Positions 37,946-45,858 of a DNA stretch of 64,000 nucleotides are shown here, piece by piece. A program made the translations under genes and the position numbers. Under the pieces are notes generated by a model. The model was not told where the DNA came from, did no database searches, and saw nothing but the letters and a program-made list of their open reading frames with translations. The DNA lies in the NCBI RefSeq assembly GCF_900109045.1, contig NZ_FNYL01000011.1:186001-250000 (forward strand), read 5' to 3'. Source of the stretch: Dyadobacter sp. SG02 (GTDB lineage: Bacteria; Bacteroidota; Bacteroidia; Cytophagales; Spirosomataceae). Positions within the stretch are counted from its first letter, which is position 1; each line of letters begins with the position of its first letter.

Positions 37946-38021
37946 AAAAATCTCACAGCATAGCAATCCCTTGCCGTCGACTTAAGTCGACGGAAATGGG
38001 ATTGTTTGTTGTGAGATTTTT
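37946..38021. terminator. Long bidirectional hairpin between catalase and ankyrin genes
   Basis: A three-tier hairpin. Outer stem AAAAATCTCACA / TGTGAGATTTTT (37946-37957 with 38010-38021), middle CAATCCC / GGGATTG, and the inner perfect 20-bp palindrome CCGTCGACTTAAGTCGACGG (37974-37993). A/T runs on both sides let it stop both convergent transcripts. Confidence 0.88.
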
Positions 38022-38033
38022 ATGTTCTAAATT

Positions 38034-38507
38034 TCAAGCCAATAGTGAAATTGCTTCTTCATTGCCCTGCTGCATGGCCAGATCAAAAGCAGATTGGCCT
38101 CTTGTGTCCAGAATCTTTGTATCGGCGCCGCTTTCGAGAAGCAGTTTTACCACGTCATTGCGGCCGAACATCGTCGCGAACATCAGTGCCGTTCCCCCAT
38201 TGCCATGCTGGCTGTCGAGATTGGCGCCATGCCGTATGAGCAGCGACGCTATTTCCGGCAGACCTTTGAATGCAGCCCCCATTAGTGCGGTATTGCCGCC
38301 ATAGTCGCCCGCATCCACCTCCGCACCCGATTCGAGCAGCAATTCGGCGGCTTCGGAGCGGTTGTTATAGCAGGCGATCAGCAGGGGCGTATAGCCCTTT
38401 TCATCCCTCCCATCTACATCGACACCCCGGTTGAGCAGTTCACGGATTACTTCCAGGTTCCCCACCCTTGCCGCGTGTATCAATACATTCGTGTAGTCTT
38501 CCATCAT
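38034..38507 (-). CDS. Ankyrin-repeat protein
   Basis: 157 aa made of about four ankyrin repeats (GNLEVIRELLNRGVDVDGRD, GYTPLLIACYNNRSEAAELL, GNTALMGAAFKGLPEIASLL, GTALMFATMFGRNDVVKLLL). No signal peptide, so cytoplasmic. Ankyrin proteins beside catalase (AnkB/KatB in Pseudomonas) support catalase activity; here the genes converge instead of sharing an operon, so any functional link is suggestive only. Confidence 0.93.
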   Translation of the reverse strand: MMEDYTNVLIHAARVGNLEVIRELLNRGVDVDGRDEKGYTPLLIACYNNRSEAAELLLESGAEVDAGDYGGNTALMGAAFKGLPEIASLLIRHGANLDSQHGNGGTALMFATMFGRNDVVKLLLESGADTKILDTRGQSAFDLAMQQGNEEAISLLA

Positions 38508-38678
38508 TCACTGGGTTTGGTTTTCATGAAGATTGCTTTCCATTTAAAATCCATACCAGCAGGGAAGCCACTCGCTTGATGCTCCTTGGGGAAAATTGAT
38601 TTAAAAGATCGTTCAGCTTTACGAAAATAGCTGGTGCCTTCATTCCGGCAGGAGAAAATAGCTTGCCCCCGAAATTAC

Positions 38679-39008
38679 CTAATGCTGTGAAACCACTTTC
38701 AGTCCCGCGATGGAGAGGATCAATGTGGTGATGAAGAATATCCGCCAGAAGCTGACGGGGTCTTTAAACACCAATATTCCCACTAACACGGTTCCCACCG
38801 CGCCGATGCCCGTCCACACCGCATAGGCCGTGCCGATCGGCAACGTTTGGGTCGCTTTGAGCAGCAACGCCATGCTGACCACCAGTGAGATGATAAATCC
38901 GGTAAACCATAAATACATTTCGGTTCCGCTTGTTTCACGAACTTTTCCTAAACAAGAGGCGAATCCAACCTCGAACAGGCCGGCGACAATCAAAATAATC
39001 CAGTTCAT
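38679..39008 (-). CDS. SMR-family transporter, Gdx/SugE-like
   Basis: 109 aa with four helices. The N-terminal WIILIVAGLFEVGFA carries the essential membrane Glu (residue 13). The LPIGTAYAVWTGIGAVGTVL block is typical of the Gdx (SugE) branch, which exports guanidinium, not of EmrE-type drug pumps. I looked for a guanidine riboswitch upstream and saw none. Probably works as an antiparallel dimer using the proton gradient. Confidence 0.9.
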   Translation of the reverse strand: MNWIILIVAGLFEVGFASCLGKVRETSGTEMYLWFTGFIISLVVSMALLLKATQTLPIGTAYAVWTGIGAVGTVLVGILVFKDPVSFWRIFFITTLILSIAGLKVVSQH

Positions 39009-39082
39009 AACACTTCGTTTTTTTGATACAAAGGTCCTGCGCCGGATCCGTAAAAAATTTTACAAATGATAAATAAGAAGCG

Positions 39083-39646
39083 TTACCTGATTTCCGCGCG
39101 AATGCGGCTCAGGCTTACCTGCGTAATGCCCAGGAAGGAAGCGATGTGGCACAATTGCACGCGTTGGAGCAGATCGGGGGTGGCGGACATTAAATCGAGG
39201 TACCGCTCCTGGGCCGTTTTGAACTGCATGGAAATGAGCCGTTCCTCCGTTTTGATCAGCTCCTGTCCGATCAGTCGGCGGCCCCAGTTGGCAATGTGAA
39301 TGTCGTTGATAAAAAGCGTTTCCAGGTCCTGCGCTTTCATCTGGTACAAGTCGCAGGGTTCCAACGTTTCGATGTGTTCGTAGCCCGGCTGGCCCGAAAC
39401 ATAACTTTTCATCGAAAGCACCACGTCCCCTTCCTTTCCGAACCAAAACGTAACATCCCCGCGATCCGCATCGGAATAGGCACGGACAATGCCGCTCCGG
39501 ATGAAATAGAGCATTTTCTCCACCCTACCCGACCGGACCAGCATATGGCCTTTCGGATATTGCACTCGGGAAATTTGCGCTTTCAGCGCCTCTTTTGAAT
39601 GAGACGGCAAAGGGTGAAAATGGTCGAGAATTTCGTCTATTTCCAT
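39083..39646 (-). CDS. Crp/Fnr-family transcriptional regulator
   Basis: 187 aa. The cyclic-nucleotide-binding-like domain comes first (LVRSGRVEKMLYFIRSGIVR). The C-terminal region has a short winged helix with ITQVSLSRIRAEIR as the recognition helix. No Fnr cysteine cluster is seen. It is 5 bases downstream of the DUF4180 gene and co-transcribed with it. Crp-like proteins of this short Bacteroidota type often control small neighbouring genes. Confidence 0.9.
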   Translation of the reverse strand: MEIDEILDHFHPLPSHSKEALKAQISRVQYPKGHMLVRSGRVEKMLYFIRSGIVRAYSDADRGDVTFWFGKEGDVVLSMKSYVSGQPGYEHIETLEPCDLYQMKAQDLETLFINDIHIANWGRRLIGQELIKTEERLISMQFKTAQERYLDLMSATPDLLQRVQLCHIASFLGITQVSLSRIRAEIR

Positions 39647-39651
39647 TTAAA

Positions 39652-40011
39652 TCAGTTTGACAGTCGTCCGACGGCTTCTTCCACGGAAGGTACGAAAGCG
39701 ATCTGCCTTCCTTTGTTGCTTTCGAAAATAAAGTCGCGCAGGCTCTTGCTGTCGTAACGCGCAAAATCGCCGATAATGGCCAGGCGGACGCGGTAAGTGG
39801 TGAATTTCTGCAAAACTTCACCCGCAATTCCCGTCTTCAGATCGAAGAATTCAGGCGTGATATTCCGCTCGTGCAGGATTACCTCGCCGTAGCCCTGATA
39901 GTAAAGATCGACCATCAGTTGCAGGCCGTCGGCCGGGGTATGGATGAGAACCTGGTCCGAGGTCACTTCCGCAATCGCAGTTTCGTTTTGTTGATGGACT
40001 TGAATATTCAT
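39652..40011 (-). CDS. DUF4180 domain protein
   Basis: 119 aa, matching DUF4180 by its middle block (DGLQLMVDLYYQGYGEVILH, then FFDLKTGIAGEVLQKFTTYR) and the following RLAIIGDFARYDSKSLRDF. Soluble and probably cytoplasmic; function unknown. Leads the two-gene unit with the Crp-family regulator. Confidence 0.9.
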   Translation of the reverse strand: MNIQVHQQNETAIAEVTSDQVLIHTPADGLQLMVDLYYQGYGEVILHERNITPEFFDLKTGIAGEVLQKFTTYRVRLAIIGDFARYDSKSLRDFIFESNKGRQIAFVPSVEEAVGRLSN

Positions 40012-40165
40012 GAAAAACAGATGTGAATTTGATTTTTGGCGACCGCTAAATTAGTTAAAAAGTACGCTGCCAGGCATCTGCCCGGTTTGAACTTTTTCTA
40101 CATTTCAAAATATTTATTCTAACCTAGTTTTTACATTTTAAGAATAAAAAACGCAACAACGGTTA

Positions 40166-40291
40166 CTAGATATACACTTCCGCATACGGATTCTCCTGGC
40201 CGCGATAGCGATGTTTAGTATGCCAAAAGCCATTAATTTCACCCTCAACCTCAGGTCGATCGGCATTCAAAATCTCCTGATTGCTTTGCAT
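40166..40291 (-). CDS. Candidate small protein, 41 aa
   Basis: ATG at 40291 with an in-frame stop two codons upstream. The product begins MQSNQEILNADRPEVEGEIN and ends YRGQENPYAEVYI. It is polar with aromatic residues near the end. A TTTG / TTCCTTGG pair upstream on the minus strand could serve as a promoter. No family recognised; it may be a conserved micro-protein or chance. Confidence 0.35.
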   Translation of the reverse strand: MQSNQEILNADRPEVEGEINGFWHTKHRYRGQENPYAEVYI

Positions 40292-40368
40292 TAGTTACAA
40301 TTACCCCAAGGAATTAAAACTATTTTTACAAACCTGATTGAATAGTATTTTTACGGCAACCGATGGGC

Positions 40369-40376
40369 TAGTTTTG
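40369..40376 (+). promoter_or_regulatory. -7 element TAGTTTTG before the kinase gene
   Basis: Perfect TAnnTTTG match with an AT-rich stretch upstream but no clear -33 TTTG. It would give a leader of about 70 bases to ATG 40451. Confidence 0.5.
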
Positions 40377-40450
40377 AAAAGCGGGGAGCGGTTGTTTGGC
40401 ACGAGATTTATCGTTAATATTCGAATGGACCTCGCGTTAATTAACGATTC

Positions 40451-42079
40451 ATGATCCCCGAAGCCGCGCAACTTCATGCCATTTCAAAAGACCGTATTCC
40501 GCTGTGCCGTACGGGTGCGGCGCTGTCCGATACCAGCCGGGCAGGATTGGCAGAGCAGGGGCTCCCGGAGCAGGTGGCGGATTTCTTCCGGGGGATATTC
40601 AGCACGTCGGAATGGCCCGCACGCTGGTATTGCGGTTCGTGGTCGGATTTCCATGGGTGGCTGTACATTATTTCGGACATTGTTATCTGGGCAGCCTACT
40701 TCCTGATCCCCATCTTTCTGGTCCGCTTCATTCTCAACAAAAAGGACATTCCTTTCCCTAAAACGATCTGGCTTTTCGTCGCATTCATCCTCTTTTGCGG
40801 TGCCACGCATTTGATCGACGCCCTGATATTCTGGGTGCCGGTGTATCGTTTCAGCGCGCTGGTGAGGTTTGCCACCGCCATCGTATCCATGGCAACGGTT
40901 TACTATTTGTTCAAAATCTTTCCGAATGTACTCCTGCTCCGTTCGGTAACCGATTTACAACACGAGATAGACGAACGCACCGCCGTGGAAGGCAAGCTGG
41001 CCGAAAGCGAGTTCCTGCTCACGGCCGCGAGCAATGTCGGCAAACTCGGCGGCTGGGAGTACGACCCCGCCACCGGCCAGTTCCGCTGGACGGCTACCTG
41101 TGGCATTATCATGGAGACCAACGAAGGGAACATTCACAATGAAACCGATTTTCTCCAATTCTTCCCCGAACCTTACCAGCTGATCATCCGCGCTGCACTG
41201 CGGGAATCCATCGAGTTCGGCCGCTCCTGGGACCATGAGTTGCAACTTACAACCCCGTCGGGTACCCGGAAATGGGTGCGGTTTTCGGCCACACCCTCGC
41301 TGAATGCCAGCGGGCAGGTCGGCAAGATCCGGGGGATTATCATGGACATCGACCGGTACAAGACCCTGGAACTCAAACTGGTAAAGTCGATTGACCAGAT
41401 GGCCCAGAAAAATAGTCAGCTGCAAAGTTTCACCCACATTCTTTCCCATAACCTGCGGAACCATTCGAGCAATATCGCGCTGCTGGCCGATTTTGTCGAC
41501 GAATCGACCCTTAGCAAAGACAACGAGGAGCTTTTTCAGAAGATCAAAACGGTGGCCAAACACCTGAACGGCACACTCGACGACCTTTCGCAGGTGATCA
41601 AGATCCGCGACAACCACCTGGAAGGCGAAAGACTTGATATCAAGGAGGTTACCGAGCAGGTCCTGGGTGTGCTCGACGAAAGCCTGCACACCAGCCAGGC
41701 GGAAGTAGGGCTGGATTTCAAGGAAAAAGAGATCGTATTTCCGCGCATTTACCTGGAAAGCATTCTGATGAACCTGATTTCAAATGGTATTAAATATAAA
41801 AAAGACGACGGGCACCCGGTGATCCAACTTCGGTTTTACCGCAACGAGAAAGGACTTAAAGTACTGGAATACAGCGATCAGGGAAAAGGTATCGATCTGT
41901 CGCTGCATGCCAACAAAATTTTTGGTTTATATAAAACTTTCCACAAACACGAAGATGCTCACGGAGTTGGCTTATTTTTGATAAAAAATCAGATCGAAGC
42001 CCAGGGCGGGAACATTCAGGTATTCAGCAAAGTCGACGCGGGTATTACATTTAAAATTACATTTAACGAAAATGCTTGA
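40451..42079 (+). CDS. Histidine kinase with an ethylene-receptor-type (ETR1-like) membrane domain
   Basis: 542 aa. After a polar N-terminus come three membrane helices (about residues 68-180) that match the ethylene-binding domain of plant ETR1. Asp76, Tyr83, Ile86, Pro87, Ile113, Cys116 and His120 stand at exactly the spacing of ETR1 Asp25, Tyr32, Ile35, Pro36, Ile62, Cys65 and His69. Cys and His are the copper ligands in that family. A PAS domain (about 200-310), a HisKA domain with FTHILSHNLRNHSS and an ATPase domain with SDQGKGIDLS follow. It probably binds copper and senses ethylene or another small alkene, signalling to the response regulator that overlaps its stop by 8 bases. Confidence 0.9.
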   Translation: MIPEAAQLHAISKDRIPLCRTGAALSDTSRAGLAEQGLPEQVADFFRGIFSTSEWPARWYCGSWSDFHGWLYIISDIVIWAAYFLIPIFLVRFILNKKDIPFPKTIWLFVAFILFCGATHLIDALIFWVPVYRFSALVRFATAIVSMATVYYLFKIFPNVLLLRSVTDLQHEIDERTAVEGKLAESEFLLTAASNVGKLGGWEYDPATGQFRWTATCGIIMETNEGNIHNETDFLQFFPEPYQLIIRAALRESIEFGRSWDHELQLTTPSGTRKWVRFSATPSLNASGQVGKIRGIIMDIDRYKTLELKLVKSIDQMAQKNSQLQSFTHILSHNLRNHSSNIALLADFVDESTLSKDNEELFQKIKTVAKHLNGTLDDLSQVIKIRDNHLEGERLDIKEVTEQVLGVLDESLHTSQAEVGLDFKEKEIVFPRIYLESILMNLISNGIKYKKDDGHPVIQLRFYRNEKGLKVLEYSDQGKGIDLSLHANKIFGLYKTFHKHEDAHGVGLFLIKNQIEAQGGNIQVFSKVDAGITFKITFNENA

Positions 42080-42485
42080 AATACTCTGCGTAGTAGACGA
42101 CGACAAAATCTTCACTTACCTGCTGAAACGTATCATAGAAAAAGCCAAAATAGCCCGCGAGATTATCTTTTTTGACAACGGCCGCGACGCGCTCGACTAC
42201 CTTACCAGCCATAAAGAAGACGCGTTGAAACTCCCCCAACTGATATTACTCGACATCAATATGCCCATCCTCGACGGCTGGCAGTTCCTGAACGAATACG
42301 GAAAACTGAAACCGGAGGTCCCCCAGCCTATTTCGATCTGCATGATGAGCTCTTCCTCTGAAGTGGAAGATTACAATCGGGCCATGGATTCGGGACATGT
42401 GATGGATTACCTGCAGAAACCCGTCCAGATACCTTCGCTGAAAGAAGTTACCGAGCGCGTGCTATCATTCCTTGGCCAAAAATAG
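42072..42485 (+). CDS. Single-domain response regulator, partner of the ethylene-receptor-like kinase
   Basis: 137 aa receiver-only protein: VVDDDKI, phosphoacceptor Asp in LILLDINMPILDG near residue 61, Ser in MMSSSSE and Lys in YLQKPVQ. The ATG lies inside the last codons of the kinase gene, so translation is coupled. With no DNA-binding domain it must act through a protein partner, as Rcp1-type regulators do. Confidence 0.93.
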   Translation: MLEILCVVDDDKIFTYLLKRIIEKAKIAREIIFFDNGRDALDYLTSHKEDALKLPQLILLDINMPILDGWQFLNEYGKLKPEVPQPISICMMSSSSEVEDYNRAMDSGHVMDYLQKPVQIPSLKEVTERVLSFLGQK

Positions 42486-42497
42486 CGCCAGAGTTGC

Positions 42498-42505
42498 TAT
42501 TTTTG
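42498..42505 (+). promoter_or_regulatory. -7 element TATTTTTG before the glycosyltransferase gene
   Basis: Perfect TAnnTTTG with a possible -33 TTG at 42472-42474 (spacing about 23, a little long). A start near 42512 would leave about 19 bases before the proposed CTG codon at 42531. Confidence 0.55.
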
Positions 42506-42530
42506 CCTTGCAACCAAACCACAATCCGCC

Positions 42531-43622
42531 CTGCCGTTCCGTATCCTGATAGCGCCGCTGGACTGGGGACTGGGACATGCCACGCGCTGCATCCCCGTCA
42601 TCCGGTATCTTATTGAAAAAGGATGCGAGGTCACTATCGCTGCGTCCGGTGTTACGGCCGTGCTGCTGAAAGAAAACTTTCCCAACGTACCGCAGTTGCC
42701 GCTCCCCGGCTACCATATCACGTATAGTCGTAGCGGCGGCACTTTTGTCGCGAAAATTTTAGTCCAAATCCCGAAAATCCTGGGCGCCATCCGTCGCGAG
42801 CGGCAATGGCTCCGCGAAATGCAAACCACGCACCAATTCCACCTCGTGATCTCCGATAACCGTTACGGATTGAAGATCGACGGGTTGAAATCGGTGATCA
42901 TGACCCACCAATTGCAGATCATGACGGGTTTCGGCACGTCGGCAGATTCCCTGATGCGCCGACTGCATTACCGCATGCTCGAAAAGTTCGACCAATGCTG
43001 GGTCGTGGATGAGCACGCAAACGGCGGACTGGCGGGCGCATTATCGCACCCGCGCGAGCTTCCTGGCCATGCGCGCTATGTGGGATTATTATCTCAATTA
43101 CGGCCTCCCAAAACGTCCATACCGCCGCTGCACGACGGCATACTGGTCCTGCTTTCCGGCCCGGAGCCGATGCGGGGCATTTTGGAAGAAAAACTGCTTC
43201 AACAAGCCTCCACTGTGCCGGAGTACCACTTCCATATCATTGCCGGCAACCCCGCGGGAGACGTACGCACGCATTTGCCCGCGCATATAACCTACGTAAC
43301 GCACGCGAACGCGAGCGAGCTTGCCCGTGCGCTCGCCCGTGCGCAACTGGTCATATGCCGTAGCGGCTACTCGACGCTGATGGACCTGGCTGTGCTGAAA
43401 AAAAAGGCATTACTCGTTCCCACGCCGGGGCAGTCGGAGCAGGAGTACCTGGCCAGGTATTCGGAGACGCAGGGCATTGCACTGTGCCGGCAGCAAGCGG
43501 AGCTGGATTTGAGGAAAGACATCGGCGAAGCATTGCATTACTCTGGTTTTACCCGCGGCGACTATGAACCACTGCAAATGCAGAATGTGATCGACGATTC
43601 GTTGAAATCGCTAAAAAACTAA
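42531..43622 (+). CDS. Glycosyltransferase, MurG/GT28-like, with a non-ATG start
   Basis: The frame is open from 42486 and contains no ATG, GTG or TTG before 42660. A start at GTG 42660 would cut off the clear N-terminal motif RILIAPLDWGLGHATRC, which holds the GHATR donor loop of this family. The best start is CTG 42531 (LPFRILIAPL). The product would be about 363 aa, with the N-terminal acceptor lobe and a C-terminal UDP-sugar lobe (VICRSGYSTLMDLAVLKKKA). The cytoplasmic-face enzyme probably transfers a sugar to a lipid or envelope polymer. Homologs that I recall start at this position with ATG. Alternatives: a sequencing or assembly error at the start codon. Confidence 0.8.
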   Translation: MPFRILIAPLDWGLGHATRCIPVIRYLIEKGCEVTIAASGVTAVLLKENFPNVPQLPLPGYHITYSRSGGTFVAKILVQIPKILGAIRRERQWLREMQTTHQFHLVISDNRYGLKIDGLKSVIMTHQLQIMTGFGTSADSLMRRLHYRMLEKFDQCWVVDEHANGGLAGALSHPRELPGHARYVGLLSQLRPPKTSIPPLHDGILVLLSGPEPMRGILEEKLLQQASTVPEYHFHIIAGNPAGDVRTHLPAHITYVTHANASELARALARAQLVICRSGYSTLMDLAVLKKKALLVPTPGQSEQEYLARYSETQGIALCRQQAELDLRKDIGEALHYSGFTRGDYEPLQMQNVIDDSLKSLKN

Positions 43623-43656
43623 TGGTCGTATTCTCTGCCGTTACAACTCTACTAAC

Positions 43657-43688
43657 GGGGCACCACACAATGTGGCGCCCCATTTTGT
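43657..43688 (+). terminator. Intrinsic terminator behind the glycosyltransferase
   Basis: Stem GGGGCACCACA / TGTGGCGCCCC with one mismatch and a 3-base loop, followed by ATTTTGTTT. It also lies at the 3' end of the convergent transporter gene. Confidence 0.85.
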
Positions 43689-44591
43689 TTACTGCTGTGT
43701 ACTCAATTCAGCCGTTCCCGCATTCCTGTGCGCGCGCATCACTTGCAGCATTTGCAACACTACCGACATTATGATCAGCGCCAAACCGAGGTAAAACGAC
43801 CAGCGGAGCTCCTTGTTTTCGTGGTAAATCAAAATCGCGAGAATGATCGTGTAAACCGGTTCGAGGTTCAGGCTGAGGTTGACCGTAAATGCTGAAATGC
43901 GGCGTAGTACCTGCGTTTGCAGCATATACAATACCACCGTGCAGAAAAACGCCAGCACAACCAGATACCCCAGATCTGCACGGGAAAGCACGAGCGTCTC
44001 GACCGGGAAAAAGTAGAAATACAATGGCATGAGCGGGGTCAGCGCGATGGCCCCGCCGACCAGCGCGTACACCGTGGCCGTTTCGCTTTTAAAAGAATGC
44101 GCCAGCCGCTCATTCGTGATCGTGAAAAGCGACCCGAGCGCCGACGAAACGACGCCTAATGCGATGCCGGTGCGGTAACGGGAATCAAAACTAAAAATCA
44201 AGGCAATACCTGAAAGTGTGAGCAGGCTCAACAGCAATTCGGATAGCACAAAACGCTTGCGGTTGATCAGCGGCGAAAAAATGGCCGTAAAAAAGCCAAC
44301 CAGTGAGAAACACACCACGCCGACCGAAATATTAGAATACTTGATACTCCCATAAAAGAAAATCCAGTGCAACCCAAGCAACAGCCCCGTGAGCGAAGTG
44401 CGGGTAAAGTCGCGGAATGAGATCCGTTCGAGCTTTTTGGTGGCTGCCAGGATAAGCAGCATCAGTACGCCCGCCAGCCATATGCGGTACCACGATAGCA
44501 GTCCTTCGTTTACAGTAATCAGTTTTCCGAAAATACCGGTAAATCCGGCCAGAATGATGGATATATGGAGCTTGATGAAAGCTTGTTTCAT
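43689..44591 (-). CDS. DMT-superfamily (EamA) transporter
   Basis: 300 aa with ten predicted helices in two EamA halves (for example LLLGLHWIFFYGSIKYSNIS and RISAFTVNLSLNLEPVYTII). Such permeases export metabolites or amino acids; substrate unknown. Convergent with the glycosyltransferase gene and followed upstream by a 540-base gap. Confidence 0.92.
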   Translation of the reverse strand: MKQAFIKLHISIILAGFTGIFGKLITVNEGLLSWYRIWLAGVLMLLILAATKKLERISFRDFTRTSLTGLLLGLHWIFFYGSIKYSNISVGVVCFSLVGFFTAIFSPLINRKRFVLSELLLSLLTLSGIALIFSFDSRYRTGIALGVVSSALGSLFTITNERLAHSFKSETATVYALVGGAIALTPLMPLYFYFFPVETLVLSRADLGYLVVLAFFCTVVLYMLQTQVLRRISAFTVNLSLNLEPVYTIILAILIYHENKELRWSFYLGLALIIMSVVLQMLQVMRAHRNAGTAELSTQQ

Positions 44592-44910
44592 TGTATGATT
44601 TGTTCAAAAAGGTATTATAAAAATGAACTCCGGGCGCCGTGGAAAATAGCGCAAACCGGTTAAGCAGAACCCCGCGAGAGGATTAAGGCTCAACAACCTT
44701 CATGAACAATGGTAACAGGTATGGCAATATCGCCTCCCGAAGAACGGGAAGTACCAAACAGATTCCGGTCGTTTAGCCGATCAGGCTACCGGTGGAGGCG
44801 AAATGCTGAAAAGAAGTCTGGTATTGGACATAATATCGCGTATTGTCCGGCAAAAGTAAGGCAGTTTGTCCGGACGGCCAACGGAAAGTTTGTTTTTGTA
44901 CCTGCAAAAC

Positions 44911-44944
44911 AAAATGCCAGACCTGCACCGCAAGTCTGGCATTT
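44911..44944. terminator. Perfect 12-bp terminator stem
   Basis: AAAATGCCAGAC / GTCTGGCATTTT around an 11-base loop, directly behind the 29-codon PfpI/DJ-1 remnant on the minus strand. Confidence 0.88.
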
Positions 44945-44948
44945 TAAC

Positions 44949-45038
44949 TTAAAAACTTCTCTTAATGCCGTGAGCGTACGGCCTTGCAATAGCCTCGTAA
45001 TCTTCTACATAATCCCCTGCCAGCAACAAAATTTTCAT
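44949..45038 (-). pseudogene. N-terminal remnant of a PfpI/DJ-1-family gene
   Basis: ATG at 45038 opens a 29-codon frame. Its first 15 residues, MKILLLAGDYVEDYE, are the canonical start of the PfpI/DJ-1/type-1 glutamine amidotransferase family. The frame then departs from the family (AIARPYAHGIKRSF) and stops. An intrinsic terminator sits 4 bases later. The gene body, including the catalytic Cys, has been deleted; the start and the terminator have been joined. Confidence 0.7.
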
Positions 45039-45131
45039 CGACAAATGGTTTAAGGTTAGTGATTAAAGAAGTTGTACTACATTTAAAACTATGCGAAAAA
45101 AGGCCGTGCTGTTCCTGAAAAGGCCGATTCT

Positions 45132-45776
45132 TTACTTTTCATATTCTTTCAGCAGCGTACGGATGTCGCGGATGAGCTCGTAGGTACCGTCGTCGGTAGT
45201 GCCGTCGTACATGCCGCGGATGTGGCGGTCTTTGTCGAGCAACACAAAATGCCCGCTGTGCAGGAAACCGCCCGGCGATTTGGCATCCTCGGCCGCGGTA
45301 ATGAGGTAGTGACGCTGCCCTATTTCGTAGATTTTGTCACGGTCGCCGGTCACGAATTGCCAGGTGGCATTGTTTACCCCGAGGTCGTTTGAATAGGTCT
45401 TGAGTACAGCCGGGGTGTCGTGTCCGGGATCGATAGTATGGGAAAGAATGCGTACGTCGGGCCGGTCTTTGATCTCATCGTACACTTTGAGCATATTCTT
45501 TTTCATCACCGGACAAATCGTCGGACAAGTCGTAAAAAAGAAGTCGGCGACATAGATTTTGTCTTTAAAATCTGCTTCCGTAACCGCCCGGTTATCCTGA
45601 TTGGTAAATGAGAATGCGGGAATGGACGGGTAATCCGTTTCTTCAACGGTTTTACCTTCAACGGTCTTGACGATCGTCTGAGCTTCGCCCAAATAAGGCA
45701 ATTTGCGGTCTTCGCAGGCAGTCAGCATAGCCGCTGCCAGCAAACCGACGATAATGATTCGGGTATGCACGCGCAT
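45132..45776 (-). CDS. SCO1/SenC-family lipoprotein (copper chaperone / thiol oxidoreductase)
   Basis: 214 aa with a lipobox (AAAMLTAC) near residue 20. The thioredoxin-fold body has the copper-binding CxxxC in TTCPTICPVM and the conserved His in LHSGHFVLL. SCO proteins deliver copper to, or reduce, the CuA site of cytochrome oxidase in the periplasm. It shares strand and probably operon with the 130-aa membrane protein gene 82 bases upstream, but no oxidase gene is nearby. Confidence 0.93.
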   Translation of the reverse strand: MRVHTRIIIVGLLAAAMLTACEDRKLPYLGEAQTIVKTVEGKTVEETDYPSIPAFSFTNQDNRAVTEADFKDKIYVADFFFTTCPTICPVMKKNMLKVYDEIKDRPDVRILSHTIDPGHDTPAVLKTYSNDLGVNNATWQFVTGDRDKIYEIGQRHYLITAAEDAKSPGGFLHSGHFVLLDKDRHIRGMYDGTTDDGTYELIRDIRTLLKEYEK

Positions 45777-45858
45777 AGAGTATTTTTTGAAAATAAAAGA
45801 AATGGAAGTTTTGGGCGCTACCGTCCGGTGCGCCGCTATCAGGTCGGGAAGTGGCTAA

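Larger units (their letters stand above)
40012..40450. other. 439-base intergenic region before the ethylene-receptor-like kinase
   Basis: It holds the presumed promoter of the DUF4180 gene, a 41-codon candidate ORF (40166-40291), the -7 box at 40369-40376 and a partial sigma-54 -24 block, TGGCACG, near 40397. Otherwise AT-rich and featureless. Confidence 0.5.
44592..45131. other. 540-base gap with a terminator and a PfpI/DJ-1 remnant
   Basis: The left 300 bases hold no convincing gene; a plus-strand frame of 114 codons across it has no protein-like character. The right part contains the terminator at 44911-44944 and the truncated PfpI/DJ-1 start at 44949-45038. The phrase TTGTACCTGCAAAA near 44896 recurs near 15014, perhaps by chance. 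Confidence 0.5.

Noticed and set aside
39009-39082. Guanidine riboswitch before the Gdx/SugE-like gene
   Set aside because: No ykkC core, paired ACGR hairpins or pseudoknot pattern is visible in the short leader.
40396-40412. Sigma-54 promoter before the ethylene-receptor-like kinase
   Set aside because: TGGCACG fits the -24 block, but the -12 region has no GC; a TAnnTTTG box at 40369 is a better explanation.
42660-43622. Glycosyltransferase starting at GTG 42660
   Set aside because: It would remove the conserved GHATR donor loop, which lies in frame upstream.
44709-45053. 114-aa plus-strand frame in the gap near 45 kb
   Set aside because: Composition is not protein-like and it is antisense to the PfpI/DJ-1 remnant and across a terminator.
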